This document shows positions 16,955-26,018 of a stretch of DNA of 64,000 bases, piece after piece (position 1 is the stretch's first letter; every line of letters starts with the position of its first letter). Made by a program: the position numbers and the translations under genes. The DNA is from Haloarcula limicola (GTDB lineage: Archaea > Halobacteriota > Halobacteria > Halobacteriales > Haloarculaceae), in NCBI RefSeq assembly GCF_010119205.1, contig NZ_WRXM01000002.1, positions 612,982-676,981 of the forward strand, read 5' to 3'. The notes under the pieces are model-generated. The model worked only from the letters and a program-made list of their open reading frames with translations, was not told the origin of the DNA and did no database searches.

Positions 16955-17124
16955 CTGTAACCTCACGTACGAAGTAGTGTTTTATAAATTCTACAACGGG
17001 CGTGGGGGAGTCGAATTGCTATCGCTCGTGGTTGGTTTCGAGCTTTGTGACTCGTACCGAGCGCGTGTCACGACGATAGCGCGACGCGGCAACCTTCTTG
17101 CCGTCCGGGTGGCAACTATCGGGC

Positions 17125-17961
17125 ATGTTGCCGCCACTGGCACGTCGGTTCGTCGCCGGGGAGTCGGCCGCCGCGGCCCTCGAACACGCCCGCCGGACGA
17201 ACGAGCGGAACGTCGGCGTCATCTGCAACCGGTTGGGCGAACACTACCGCGAGCGCGCTCCCGCGGCGGCCGACACCGCCGCCTACGAGCGGCTCGTCGC
17301 CGACATCGGCGCGAGCGACCTCCGGGCCTGTATCTCCGTGAAGCCCTCCCAGCTCGGGCTGCTCGTCGACGAGACGTTCTTCCGCGAGAACCTCGCGCGC
17401 GTCGTCGAGAGCGCCGCGGAACACGGCGTCTTCGTCTGGATGGACATGGAGGACCACACGACGACCGACGCCGCCATCGACGCCTTCGAGACGCAGGCCG
17501 AGGCACACGAGGGCGGCGTCGGCCTCTGTCTCCAGTCGAACCTCCGGCGGACGGCCGACGACCTCGAGCGGCTCGCGGACGTGCCGGGAAAGCTCCGGCT
17601 GGTCAAGGGCGCGTACGACCCGCCCGCGGACGTGGCCTACCAGCGCAAAGCCGAGGTGAACGAGGCCTACCGGCGGGACCTGGAGTTCCTGTTCCGCGAG
17701 CGCACCGGCGGGATCGCCGTCGGCAGCCACGACCCCGAGATGCTGACGCTGGCGGCGGACCTCCACAGCGAGTACGAGACGCCCTACGAGGTGCAGATGC
17801 TGATGGGCGTGCGGACCGACGCCCAGTACGAGCTCGCCGACGTCTGTGACGTCTGGCAGTACGCCCCCTTCGGCAGCGAGTGGCCCGCGTACTTCTGGCG
17901 GCGCGTCCTCGAGCGAAAGGAGAACGCGCTGTTCGCGCTTCGCGCGCTCGCCGGCGGCTAG
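17125..17961 (+). CDS. Proline dehydrogenase
   Basis: 278 residues from the ATG at 17125; a TTG at 17098 is in frame but less likely. The monofunctional PRODH TIM-barrel motifs are present: CISVKPSQLG (about 76-85), FVWMDMEDHTTTD (about 113-125), LRLVKGAYDPP (about 165-175), VGSHDPEML (about 211-219), YEVQMLMGVR (about 235-244) and the late WRRVLERKENALFALR, which binds proline. It oxidises L-proline to pyrroline-5-carboxylate using FAD. No pyrroline-5-carboxylate dehydrogenase is adjacent. It runs divergently from tnpB. Confidence 0.92.
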   Translation: MLPPLARRFVAGESAAAALEHARRTNERNVGVICNRLGEHYRERAPAAADTAAYERLVADIGASDLRACISVKPSQLGLLVDETFFRENLARVVESAAEHGVFVWMDMEDHTTTDAAIDAFETQAEAHEGGVGLCLQSNLRRTADDLERLADVPGKLRLVKGAYDPPADVAYQRKAEVNEAYRRDLEFLFRERTGGIAVGSHDPEMLTLAADLHSEYETPYEVQMLMGVRTDAQYELADVCDVWQYAPFGSEWPAYFWRRVLERKENALFALRALAGG

Positions 17962-18020
17962 TTCCGCGCTCGGGACCGGAAAGGAAAGGGCTCATATCCC
18001 GTGCCGGCCACTATCTCCCT

Positions 18021-18674
18021 ATGGCCTCGTCCTCGTCGTGGAAGCGTGACTTCGCGAGCGGCCTCATCGTTCTGTTGCCCATCATCGTCACTCTCACCGT
18101 CATCATCTACCTCTACGGCATCCTGGCTTCCGCGGCGTTTTTCATCCCCGCCATCGACTCCGGGCTCCTGATCGCGCTCGGCGTGCCCGCCGACGCCGCC
18201 ACCGCCCGAGCGGTGGAGTTCGCCCGGGTCTTCGTCGCGCTCGTCCTGTTCGTCCTGCTCGTCTTCTCCGTGGGCTACCTGATGCGGACCGCCTTCGGCG
18301 ACATCGTCGAGCGGGCCTTAGACGACGCGATGAACCACGTTCCGGGGCTTCGGGTGGTGTACAACGCCTCGAAGATGGCGGTCGAGACGGCGGTTTCGGG
18401 CACCGACGAACTCCAGAAACCCGTGAAGCTCGAAGTGTGGGACGGCCTGCGGATGACCGCGTTCAAGACCGGGAAGACGACCGACGACGGCCGCGACGTC
18501 CTGTTCCTGCCGACGGCTCCGAACATCACCACCGGGTTCGTCATCGAGGTCTCTCCCGAGGACTACGAGGAGACCGACGAACGCGTCGAGGACGCGCTGA
18601 CGCGCATCCTCAGCGCCGGCTTCGGCGACACGCACGACGGCGATAGCCCGATCCCGATGACCAGCGAAGACTAG
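18021..18674 (+). CDS. DUF502-family membrane protein
   Basis: 217 residues from ATG 18021. Two strong transmembrane helices are seen (about 11-40 and 66-92), linked by a short hydrophobic loop. A soluble C-terminal part carries DAMNHVPGLRVVYNASKMAVE, LFLPTAPNITTGFVIEV and an acidic tail. These match the DUF502 family, conserved in bacteria, archaea and plants, without an established biochemical role in archaea that I know of. It starts 59 bp after proline dehydrogenase on the same strand. Confidence 0.88.
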   Translation: MASSSSWKRDFASGLIVLLPIIVTLTVIIYLYGILASAAFFIPAIDSGLLIALGVPADAATARAVEFARVFVALVLFVLLVFSVGYLMRTAFGDIVERALDDAMNHVPGLRVVYNASKMAVETAVSGTDELQKPVKLEVWDGLRMTAFKTGKTTDDGRDVLFLPTAPNITTGFVIEVSPEDYEETDERVEDALTRILSAGFGDTHDGDSPIPMTSED

Positions 18675-18686
18675 CTGCGGGCCGGC

Positions 18687-19619
18687 TCAGACGTAGCGGA
18701 ACCACTCTTCTCGCTCGCCCGACTCGACGAGGTCGAAGAAGGCCGTCTGGAGCTCGTCGGTGACCGGTCCCTTGGTCCCCGCGCCGATCTGGTTGTCGTC
18801 GACGCTGCGGATGGGCGTCACCTCCGCCGCGGTGCCGGTGAAGAACAGCTCGTCGGCGGTGTACAGTTCGCCCCGCGAGATTGTCGCCTCGTCGTGGACC
18901 TCGTAGCCCAGTTCCTCGGCGAGTTCGATGGCGGTGCGCCGGGTGATGCCGTCGAGGATGGACTCGGCCAGCCCGGTCGTGTAGATCTCGCCGTCGCGGA
19001 CGAGGAAGACGTTCTCGCCCGGCCCCTCGGCGACGTTGCCCTCCTGGTTGAGGACGATGGCCTCGACGTAGCCGTTGCCTCTGGCCTCGAGCGACGCGAG
19101 AACGCTGTTGACGTAGGGACCGGTCGTCTTCGCGTTGGTCGGGATCTGGTCGGAGGAGTACTTCCGCCAAGAGGAGATGGCCACGTCGACGCCCTCTTCG
19201 AGCGCCTCTTCGCCGAGATACGCGCCCCACGGCCACGCGGCGAGGCCGACCTGCACGGGCGACTTGCCCGGGTTCAGCCCGAGCGGTCCGTACCCGTAGA
19301 AGGCGATCGGGCGGATGTAGCAAGACTGCAGGCCCTCCCGCTGGATGAGTTCCACCGTGGCCTCGGTGAGCTCGTCCTTCTCGAAGGGGATCTCCATGTC
19401 GTACACCTCCGCGGAGTCGTAGAACCGATCGAGGTGTTCCTCCCAGCGGAAGATCGCCGGGCCTTCCTCGGTCTCGTAACAGCGGACGCCCTCGAAGACG
19501 CCGGTGCCGTAGTGCAGCGCGTGGGTCAGCAGGTGGACGTTCGCCTCCTCGAAGTCGACGAACTCGCCGTCCATCCAGACCTCCTCGACGCCCTCGAACA
19601 TCTCGGGGCGGTCGCTCAT
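18687..19619 (-). CDS. ilvE: Branched-chain amino acid aminotransferase
   Basis: 310 residues, class IV PLP aminotransferase. Visible motifs are HALHYGTGVFEGVRCYET (about 32-49), YIRPIAFYGYGPLG (about 98-111), the PLP lysine in NAKTTGPYVNS (about 157-167), EAIVLNQEGNVAEGPGENVF (about 181-200) and DELFFTGTAAEVTPI (about 262-276). It interconverts leucine, isoleucine and valine with their 2-oxo acids. Its ATG overlaps the stop of a 21-codon ORF just upstream as ATGA, so its translation may be coupled to that leader. Confidence 0.94.
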   Translation of the reverse strand: MSDRPEMFEGVEEVWMDGEFVDFEEANVHLLTHALHYGTGVFEGVRCYETEEGPAIFRWEEHLDRFYDSAEVYDMEIPFEKDELTEATVELIQREGLQSCYIRPIAFYGYGPLGLNPGKSPVQVGLAAWPWGAYLGEEALEEGVDVAISSWRKYSSDQIPTNAKTTGPYVNSVLASLEARGNGYVEAIVLNQEGNVAEGPGENVFLVRDGEIYTTGLAESILDGITRRTAIELAEELGYEVHDEATISRGELYTADELFFTGTAAEVTPIRSVDDNQIGAGTKGPVTDELQTAFFDLVESGEREEWFRYV

Positions 19620-19681
19620 GCCTCGCCCTCCGAGGTCCGACAGTCACGTTCGATACCGACCGTTCGCTCGTCGTGAGTCAT
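19616..19681 (-). CDS. 21-residue upstream ORF overlapping the ilvE start (ATGA)
   Basis: On the minus strand an ATG at 19681-19679 opens 21 codons ending TGA at 19618-19616, sharing ATGA with ilvE. The peptide is acidic and contains one Cys, with no run of Ile, Leu or Val that would suggest classical attenuation. An AT-rich CTCTTAACG (about 19704-19712) lies at leaderless promoter distance from this ATG. It may be a coupled leader ORF like the one before pspA. Translation is inferred from layout only. Confidence 0.45.
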   Translation of the reverse strand: MTHDERTVGIERDCRTSEGEA

Positions 19682-19824
19682 ATACTCCCAATTGAATTCC
19701 TCCGTTAAGAGTGTTGACGGTGTCTGTTCACTGTTGGCAGTCGCGTGACTCGACGAAAGAAAGGACGCCCGTCGGCGGCCTGCACGGCCGCCGGGGGGTC
19801 GGTACGCGTCCGCGAGATCGCTCC

Positions 19825-20946
19825 TCAGTTGTCCGCGGTCGCGGTCTCGTTCTCGGCCGTGGCCGTCTCCTCGTCTAAGACGATGACGTCCGACGGCGTT
19901 CCCGCTTCGGTCGCGGTCTCGGTCCCGTCCATCGGCGTCCCCGTCTCGGTCTCGCCCATCGGCGTCCCCGTTTCGGTCTCGCCCTCGTCGGTCGCGTTCC
20001 CGTCCGCGGCGACGCCCTCACAACCGCCGGTCGAGAGCGTCATCGGCTCCGAGAGGTCGAGGGCGGTCCGGGTCGGCTCCGCGTCCTCGTCGGAGGCGTT
20101 GGCCGAGAGGACCTCCCAGTTCTCGACGGTGCCGTTGTAGTACTGACCGGCCAGCACGGCCTCGTCGTTGAAGGCCGGGCTGACGCTGATCGAGAAGTTC
20201 TCGCCGAGGCCGCTGTAGACGCCGCCGTCCGTGGCCGCGTCGCCCCACGTCCAGTCGACGCGGGCGGTCTCGTTGTCGACGGTCCAGACGTCGTAGCTGG
20301 TAGGCCCGTCGTACTCGTCGTCGCGGACCGTCCACGTCCCGTTGGCCGGGAGCTGGGTGATGTCCAAGGACGCCGACCCGCCGGTCGAGTTAGCGTTGCC
20401 CTCGTTGCCGTGGACGAACACCAGGCTCAGCGTGTCGTCGGCCGTGTCCTCGGTGCCGTTCGTGTCCGAGTACAGGAAGACGATGCTCGTGTTGGCCCGC
20501 TGGAGGTCCCGCGTCCCCTCCGAGCCGTACGCGTCGCCCGTCGTGTTGATGTAGGGGTTGTCCGCGAACTCCTCTGGGAGTCGGTAGTCGTAGAACTCGA
20601 CGGCGGACTCGTTCCCGGAGATCGGCGTCACCACGGTACACTGGTCGCCCTGGACGGCGGCGTACTGCCCGTCGGTGCTCGCCGCCTCATCGTCGTCGGA
20701 CGGCGTCGCCTCTCCGTCGTCCGCCGGCGTCTCCGTCTCCGTCTCCTCGTCGGACGGCGTCGCCGTCGGTTCCGACTCGTCGTCGGGCGGCGTCTCCATC
20801 GGTCCGTCGGTCGGTGTCTCTGTCGGCGTCTCGTCGGCCTGTGCCGCGACCAGACCGGTCAGCGGTACCAACAGGACGGAGACCACCACGAGTAAGGTGA
20901 GTAGTCGTCGTCCCGAAAGCCGGTTCGAACTTGGAATCGATGCCAT
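19825..20946 (-). CDS. Secreted Thr/Glu-rich haloarchaeal protein of unknown function
   Basis: 373 residues from ATG 20946. An N-terminal signal or anchor (LLTLLVVVSVLLVPLTGLVAAQ, about 14-35) is followed by a Thr/Pro/Asp/Glu-rich linker (about 36-95). A folded region at about 96-305 contains two cysteines, one in GDQCTVVTP and one in LSTGGCEGVA, which might pair. The C-terminus is again Thr/Glu-rich with two TGTPMGETE-like repeats (about 325-345). It is probably outside the cell. The folded core matches nothing I recognise, and no C-terminal helix for sorting is seen. Confidence 0.75.
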   Translation of the reverse strand: MASIPSSNRLSGRRLLTLLVVVSVLLVPLTGLVAAQADETPTETPTDGPMETPPDDESEPTATPSDEETETETPADDGEATPSDDDEAASTDGQYAAVQGDQCTVVTPISGNESAVEFYDYRLPEEFADNPYINTTGDAYGSEGTRDLQRANTSIVFLYSDTNGTEDTADDTLSLVFVHGNEGNANSTGGSASLDITQLPANGTWTVRDDEYDGPTSYDVWTVDNETARVDWTWGDAATDGGVYSGLGENFSISVSPAFNDEAVLAGQYYNGTVENWEVLSANASDEDAEPTRTALDLSEPMTLSTGGCEGVAADGNATDEGETETGTPMGETETGTPMDGTETATEAGTPSDVIVLDEETATAENETATADN

Positions 20947-21070
20947 GCGTCCAACCACCCACGACAAGCGGGCATTGTTATTCCCGCCGTAGCGATTCGT
21001 AAGCCGGGCTGAGGCAGACGGAGATGACGGCAAGCCCGGCTTAGCGACGCGCGATTCCCGGTCGCGGAGC

Positions 21071-21742
21071 TCAGTCGAGCGCGGCCAGCAGCGCCGCTCC
21101 CTCGACGTAGACCAGGCCTTCGCGCTCGGCGTAGGCGCGGGCGGCGGCCGGCGGCAGCGCCTCGCCCGTCTCGTCGTCGAGCATCTCACAGACCACGGCG
21201 GCGGGGGGCTGGTCGGCGGCGGCGGCCAGCGCGATTCCGAGTTCGGTGTGGCCTTCTCGGTCGTCCAAGAGGTTCGGCGCGGCCCGCAGGAGGTGGACGT
21301 GACCCGGCGAACGGAACGCCTCGGCGAAGGCCGCGGCGTCGGGGTCGGCGGCGGTCGCGGCGAGTTCGCGGATGGTCAGCGCGCGGTCCTCGTCGGTGAT
21401 GCCGGTGAAGGTGTCGCGGTGGTTCACCGTCAGCGAGAACGAGGAGCGCTCGTCGTAGCCCAGTTCGTGGTCCGCGGCGGTCGGGTGGTCGACGACCTCC
21501 CGCATGAACGGGAGGTCCAGGGCGTCGGCGACGGCGTCGGAGAGGGCGACGCAGACGAGACCGCCCGCGTCATTGCGCATGTGGGCGACGGCCGCCGAAT
21601 CGACCGCACCTGCCGGGTAGATCACGTCCGTCTCCCCTTCGCGGTCGGCGGCGTCGTGGACCAGCACGGGGTCGCCGCGGGCGAACGCGGCGACGGCGTC
21701 GGCGGCGCTGTCCGTGTCCACGGGCGATTCACTCCGAGACAT
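21071..21742 (-). CDS. ribB: 3,4-dihydroxy-2-butanone 4-phosphate synthase
   Basis: 223 residues. Family motifs are [25 protein letters not shown] (the acidic metal-binding loop, about 19-43), [19 protein letters not shown] (about 55-73), [24 protein letters not shown] (about 101-124), [10 protein letters not shown] and the closing [10 protein letters not shown]. It converts ribulose 5-phosphate to the four-carbon precursor of riboflavin. Its start overlaps the end of the riboflavin kinase/regulator gene by 14 bp, so both share a transcript. No other rib gene is adjacent. Confidence 0.94.
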   Translation of the reverse strand: MSRSESPVDTDSAADAVAAFARGDPVLVHDAADREGETDVIYPAGAVDSAAVAHMRNDAGGLVCVALSDAVADALDLPFMREVVDHPTAADHELGYDERSSFSLTVNHRDTFTGITDEDRALTIRELAATAADPDAAAFAEAFRSPGHVHLLRAAPNLLDDREGHTELGIALAAAADQPPAAVVCEMLDDETGEALPPAAARAYAEREGLVYVEGAALLAALD

Positions 21743-22427
21743 GGACGATCACCTCGTCGCCGTCTTCCAGTTCCAGCACGTCCCGGAGCTTCTCGGGGGC
21801 GATGACCTCAAGTTGCTCCTCGCCGTGGTGGGTCCGCTCGGGCGCGATGACGTGGGCGGGCTCGTACTCGCCGTCGCCGCTCTCGATGGAAACCGGGTAG
21901 CAGTACGCCGGGCCGTAGGTTCGCTCGTCGTCCTCCCAGCCCTCGATAGTCACGGGTTCGAGCGCGCCGAGCCGCGCGCGCTTGCGGACGCTCTCCTCGG
22001 TGAGTTCGAGGTTCAGCGTCCCGGCGAACGGTTCGTAGTCCAGCCGCTCGATGAACTGCTCCATGTATCCGGGAAGCGTGATGTAGTGCCGTCCCTCGCC
22101 CATTCCCGAGGTGACGATGCCGTTCAGGTGGACGCTCGCGTCCGACTCGAAGATGCGCCGGTAGTCGGCGTACTCCGACTGGAGGCGGCGCTCGCCCGCG
22201 GCGGTGATGCGGACCTCCTGGCCGTCGCCGCCGATGTCGCGGTCCAGGAAGTCGGCGTCTTCGAGCCGTTGGAGACGGCGCGAGGCCGTCTGATTCGAGG
22301 CGTCGAGGCGCGCCGCGAGGTCCGCACAGGACACCTTCGTCGGCTCGTCCATCGCGCCGTCGAGCGCGAGCAGTTTCAGCGTCGCCAGCTCGTCGCGCCC
22401 GACGACCCGTCCCGATGATTCAGCCAT
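21729..22427 (-). CDS. rbkR: CTP-dependent riboflavin kinase with N-terminal HTH (RbkR type)
   Basis: 232 residues. About 1-85 is a winged helix-turn-helix ([34 protein letters not shown]). About 95-232 is the archaeal riboflavin kinase domain, with [14 protein letters not shown] (about 107-120), [11 protein letters not shown] (about 132-142), [27 protein letters not shown] and a C-terminal [17 protein letters not shown]. This fusion is known as RbkR, which makes FMN with CTP and represses riboflavin genes. It heads a two-gene unit with ribB. An inverted repeat at 22477-22492 lies just upstream of a plausible TATA box and could be its operator. Confidence 0.93.
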   Translation of the reverse strand: MAESSGRVVGRDELATLKLLALDGAMDEPTKVSCADLAARLDASNQTASRRLQRLEDADFLDRDIGGDGQEVRITAAGERRLQSEYADYRRIFESDASVHLNGIVTSGMGEGRHYITLPGYMEQFIERLDYEPFAGTLNLELTEESVRKRARLGALEPVTIEGWEDDERTYGPAYCYPVSIESGDGEYEPAHVIAPERTHHGEEQLEVIAPEKLRDVLELEDGDEVIVHVSE

Positions 22428-22476
22428 GCGCGACGCTACGGAGTCGCGCCCGATAAGCGTACCGAACGTGATATGA

Positions 22477-22492
22477 GTTCCAGATGTGGAAC
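22477..22492. promoter_or_regulatory. Inverted repeat upstream of rbkR-ribB (candidate operator)
   Basis: GTTCCA and TGGAAC form a perfect 6 bp inverted repeat with a 4 bp spacer. It sits 50-65 bp before the rbkR start, just outside a TATA-like CTTATCG at about 22453-22459. Autoregulation by RbkR is known in the family, but I cannot confirm that this matches its motif. Confidence 0.35.
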
Positions 22493-22533
22493 GTCGAGGA
22501 ACGGGAGCTCAGTTGTCGGTTCGAAGCCGGCTC

Positions 22534-23508
22534 TCAGTACTCCACCAACGCGTCCCGCTCCCAGAACTCGCTTCCCTTCTTCAACTTCGGCACCCACGTC
22601 TGCTCGTCCTCGGCGAGGACGGCCACGCGGGACTCCTCGACCTCCTTGAGCACGTCGTGGGGGAGGTACTCGCCGACGGCTTCCGTGAACGCCCGGACCT
22701 CGCTATGGTCGGGCATCGAATCGCGATCGAGGCGTCCGCGGGAGTGGCCGACGTGCATGTACGCCTTCATCTCGACGAAGTCGGCGTTCGCCCGGTCGCA
22801 CATCGCCGCGTACCACTCGGGGTGGTGCATGTTGTGGCCGTTCACGAGCGTCGTCCGAATCACCGTGCGCGTCTCGTCCTTCTCCGCGAGGACGTCGAAC
22901 GTGTCGATCAGCGATTCCCACGCGCCGTCCTCGACGGCCTTCACCGTCGAGTCGAACGTCTTGCGGTCGGGGGCGTCGACGGAGACGTACAGCTGTGTCG
23001 GGTCGCACTCGGCGAGCAGCTCGGGGTTCGTGCCGTTCGAGACGAGGAAGGTCGTGATGTCCCGCGCGTGGAACTCCTCGATGAGTTCCGGCAGATACGG
23101 GTACAGCGTCGGCTCGCCGTCCAGCGAGATGGCGACGTGGCGCGGCTCCATCGCCTGGTCGAAGACGTCGTCGGGCACCTCGTCGTTGCCGCCGAACCCC
23201 GAGAGCAGGTCCTTCTGCAGCTCCACGGAGGCGTCGGCGACGGCCGCCGGGTCGTCCCACTCGACGTCGCCCAGTTCGTAGGCGTGGCCCGCGTGGTCGC
23301 GCCAGCAGAAGACGCAGCGCTCGTTGCACTTCACGACGGGCGTCATCTGAATGCAGCGGTGGGACTCGATCCCGTAGAAGATGTATTTGTAGCACTTTCC
23401 CTCACCCCGCATCGCGTTCTTCGTCCAGCCACAGGCCTGTGCGGCCGTGTGGTTCTGGCTGTGGTAGTCGGGGTCGTCGACCTGTTTGGCCCCGTCGGAC
23501 TCGCTCAT
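22534..23508 (-). CDS. taw1: tRNA 4-demethylwyosine synthase (Taw1/TYW1)
   Basis: 324 residues from the Met of MSESDGAKQVDDPD (23508). Radical SAM cysteines are C61, C65 and C68 (CNERCVFCW). A second Fe-S cluster is indicated by C26, C39 and C52, spaced exactly 13 residues apart as in characterised archaeal TYW1. Other motifs are AISLDGEPTLYPYLPELI (about 136-153), FLVSNGTNPE and LYVSVDAPD. It builds the tricyclic base of wyosine at G37 of tRNA-Phe from N1-methylguanosine and pyruvate. A longer frame to 23556 is open, but the chosen start gives family numbering. Confidence 0.95.
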   Translation of the reverse strand: MSESDGAKQVDDPDYHSQNHTAAQACGWTKNAMRGEGKCYKYIFYGIESHRCIQMTPVVKCNERCVFCWRDHAGHAYELGDVEWDDPAAVADASVELQKDLLSGFGGNDEVPDDVFDQAMEPRHVAISLDGEPTLYPYLPELIEEFHARDITTFLVSNGTNPELLAECDPTQLYVSVDAPDRKTFDSTVKAVEDGAWESLIDTFDVLAEKDETRTVIRTTLVNGHNMHHPEWYAAMCDRANADFVEMKAYMHVGHSRGRLDRDSMPDHSEVRAFTEAVGEYLPHDVLKEVEESRVAVLAEDEQTWVPKLKKGSEFWERDALVEY

Positions 23509-24085
23509 TGTGAGGACAGATGGACGCCGAGACTGAAACATCCTTTCGTCCGTCACACCGAGTCCATCGATCGGGAACCGCTCACGCCGAGAAACACCGT
23601 AGAGATTAGTAGCAATTCATGCATATAATGCCCCGTGATGCATTCGTATACTCCGATATATTTCTCTATATCCTGTATGAATATGCTTTATCTCCAAAAT
23701 GTCCAATTTCTAATTCATATTTCGGTTTTCTATATGTGCCCTTCGTTCGATAGCCATACTTTTTCCTCGTATGACTGTCTATTCGTTTTCAGCGGGTTAT
23801 CAAGCCGTTTCTGCCCGCCGAATGGTCCCGTCTCTGAAGCGGTCATTCGTAGGTCTCTGCGGAATGCGGTAGACTCCCCTCCTTGGATTGCCGAACCGGT
23901 TCGCCCGGAACAGTCGGAGCGGGCGACTATTCGGTGGGACACAAGCCGCATTTCTCTCGTCGTACGTATATTCCACCCATATTGAGTCGGATTTTCCCGA
24001 AACCAGTATTTGAGTACACGTCACATATTGGACGATAGACAACGCTTAAACGTCCGTAGAAACTACGTGCTGTCGTACGAAACCG
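23509..24085. other. AT-rich spacer without a convincing gene
   Basis: 577 bp between taw1 and the TraB-like gene, which diverge. The stretch 23620-23790 is very AT-rich, far below the GC of its neighbours. Open frames on both strands (for example plus 23635-23985) are short, with odd composition and no recognisable motif. It may hold promoters for both flanking genes; a TATA-like CTTAAACG lies near 24045. The low GC could mark acquired or decayed DNA. No terminal repeats or transposase remnants were recognised. Confidence 0.5.
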
Positions 24086-24820
24086 ATGTCAAACAGCCAA
24101 TCGGAAGTGTCGACTGAACTCGCCGCCCGCGACGACCCCCGCCTGAACGAGGAGTTCGTCCGAACGCAGCCGGCGACGTCCGACAGGCATCCCGCGATGC
24201 TCGTCGGCGTCGTCCACGATCACCCCGCCAGCAGTTACCGCGTCCGAGAGGTAGCGACGGCGTTCGACCCGGACGTCCTCGGGCTCGAACTCCCGGCGGT
24301 GGCGGTACCGTATTTCGCGGGGCGAGGGGCGGAGAGCGCGGACGGAGGAGACGACGCGGCGGCGACGGACGAGATGACCGCCGCCGTCGCCGCGTCGCCG
24401 GACGCGGAGGCGGTCGGCATCGACACGCTCGGTTGGCGGTTCGGCTATCGCTTCGCCCGCAACGCGGTCGACGAACGCGCGTCGCCGAGGACGGTCGGAC
24501 GGGCGGTCGGCGAGATCGGTCACATCGCCCGCCACGCCCTCGACTGCCGGCTGGGGGCCGAGGGAGCCCACCGCGACGCCCTCGCTCACGACGTCACAGC
24601 GGCCGACTCGCCGACCGCCCAGGCCGACGACGAGCGGACCCGTGTCGCGCGGAGCCGGGCGCTGCTCGGCGCGTTCGAGCGACCGCACGCCGATCTGTTG
24701 CTCGACGGGACGCGCGAACAGACCATGGCGGCGAACGTCGACGCCCGCCGGCGAGACGGGTCGGTCCTCGCCGTCGTCGGGATAGACCACCTCGATAGCG
24801 TCGCCGACGGACTGACCTGA
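24086..24820 (+). CDS. TraB/PrgY-like family protein (soluble)
   Basis: 244 residues. The N-terminal part has MLVGVVHDHPASSYRVREV (about 38-56) and DPDVLGLELPAVAVPYFA (about 61-78), which resemble the GTxHV...PDxVxxELD pattern of the TraB/PrgY (GumN-like) fold. It ends DGSVLAVVGIDHLDSVADG, matching the family's late G-xDH strand. No membrane helix is seen. Members are proposed metal-dependent peptidases or peptide-binding proteins; none of that is shown here. The call rests on short motifs and is moderate. It is alone on its strand. Confidence 0.6.
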   Translation: MSNSQSEVSTELAARDDPRLNEEFVRTQPATSDRHPAMLVGVVHDHPASSYRVREVATAFDPDVLGLELPAVAVPYFAGRGAESADGGDDAAATDEMTAAVAASPDAEAVGIDTLGWRFGYRFARNAVDERASPRTVGRAVGEIGHIARHALDCRLGAEGAHRDALAHDVTAADSPTAQADDERTRVARSRALLGAFERPHADLLLDGTREQTMAANVDARRRDGSVLAVVGIDHLDSVADGLT

Positions 24821-24856
24821 GACGCGAAAAAAGGTACCGGACGAGCGGCCGGCGAC

Positions 24857-25099
24857 TCAGAAGTTCGATTTCAGGTGGATACCGTCGTCGTCTATCTTGT
24901 CGACGTTCGCCTTCTCGAGGCTGTACGTCTCCTCGCTCTCGTCGGTCCAGCCCAGTTTCCGGCGGATGCTCCCGGAGAGTCCCGAGTCCGGTTTCACGTG
25001 TGCGGTTCCGCCGCTGGCTCGTTCGATGGTGCCGACCATGTCGCCGTCGGCTGTCATCACGTGCTTTCCCTCGTCTTCGGAGCGGAAGTTTCGGACCAT
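24857..25099 (-). CDS. Small PRC-barrel-like protein
   Basis: 80 residues. It begins MVRNFRSEDEGKHVMTADGDMVGTIERASGGTAHVKPD, the repeated short strands expected of a PRC-barrel, and continues with RRKLGWTDESEETYSLEKANVDKI before ending IHLKSNF. Similar small proteins are common in haloarchaea. PRC-barrels often bind partner proteins or RNA; no role can be assigned here. It converges on the TraB-like gene with a 36 bp gap containing GCGAAAAAAGG, a plausible terminator region. Confidence 0.75.
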   Translation of the reverse strand: MVRNFRSEDEGKHVMTADGDMVGTIERASGGTAHVKPDSGLSGSIRRKLGWTDESEETYSLEKANVDKIDDDGIHLKSNF

Positions 25100-25772
25100 G
25101 GCTGTGTGTCACGCTGACGTCGAGCCCCTCCAGAATCGGGCGCTCGTAGCGTCCCGTGACGGAAGAGACGACGGCGCGAGCGGATATTGATATACGCGGA
25201 CTAGCCGAGAGGGCGTCTGAGGTAAGCCCGCTCGCCGATTCGCCCGCGATCGCGACCCCGCGGAAAGCGCCGCTTGTCGGTATCGTCGGGCAGCGACCGA
25301 AATCGCCCGAACACGGACCGGCCGCGTCTCGGAGCCGGATACGGACCGCTTGTTCGTTCACACCGAGCTCGGCAGCGACGATAAGTCGGCGTTGCCCGTC
25401 TCGAGTAGCGACGGCGGACGAGCGAGTCGCTGCCAACCGTAGTTATCTGGTCTGTCATGTACAGCCGGACAGCAACGAGATGGGGATCGGCGACTGAAGA
25501 TATCGCTCCAACCGGCGACGGAACGTACCAGTCGGGACGCTGTCAGGCGGCGAAACGCAGGCATACCGCCAGTACCGGCCCGCGGCGCGTCCGGTCGGCG
25601 ACGCACCCGACCGAGGCGCGGACCGCTACTCACCGCCGCGCTCTGTCCGACTCGGCGGAGACGACCTCCCTCGCCTCACCGGAGACGCGCCGCGCTTCCG
25701 CGCGGGACGCCGGTGAGTGACGGCGATGTCTCGGACCGCTGCCGCGTCCATGCTGGTCCCCGTTCGAGTCGT
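25100..25772. other. Spacer without a recognisable gene, next to pseudogenes
   Basis: 673 bp of normal high GC. Several overlapping frames are open on both strands, as expected by chance at this GC, but none has the acidic composition of haloarchaeal proteins; their products are Arg/Ser-rich. The adjacent 26.0-27.0 kb region contains two decayed genes, so this may be further decayed DNA. I see no repeats or RNA motifs in it. Confidence 0.45.
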
Positions 25773-25970
25773 TCAGCCGCCCCACTCGCCGCCGACGTCG
25801 TCGGTTATCCGTTCGCGCCACGACTCGAATCGCTCCGCGCAGGGCGGGCTGTCGTCCATGTGGTCGACGAATCCGGCACCGCCGTCGGCCAGCGCCGTGC
25901 CGCAGAACGGGCAGAAGTCCGGGCGCTCCCAGTCCGGCGAGTCTCGCTGTGGATGGTCGTGTGAGGTCAC
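25773..25970 (-). CDS. Small zinc-finger-like haloarchaeal protein, GTG start
   Basis: 65 residues from a GTG at 25970 (MTSHDHPQRDSPDWERPDF). The core is CPFCG, an eight-residue gap, FVDHMDD, then PPCAERFESWRERI, so Cys, Cys, His and Cys could bind one zinc. A TATA-like AAATACTCTT (25996-26005, plus-strand view) lies 26-35 bp before the GTG, favouring it over an upstream start at 25997. Short proteins of this layout are frequent in haloarchaea, with no known function. The rtcA remnant lies just upstream. Confidence 0.65.
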   Translation of the reverse strand: MTSHDHPQRDSPDWERPDFCPFCGTALADGGAGFVDHMDDSPPCAERFESWRERITDDVGGEWGG

Positions 25971-26018
25971 GCATGTAGTGTTGACACCGCCGGGCAAATA
26001 CTCTTTCGCGCCCGCCGC

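Noticed and set aside
23635-23985. Plus-strand frame in the AT-rich spacer, rich in Phe, Tyr and Cys.
   Set aside because: Composition reflects AT-rich non-coding DNA and the product resembles no haloarchaeal protein.
25156-25497. Plus-strand frame in the spacer after the PRC-barrel-like gene.
   Set aside because: Ser/Arg-rich composition, no motif, no promoter signal at the start; typical of chance frames at this GC.
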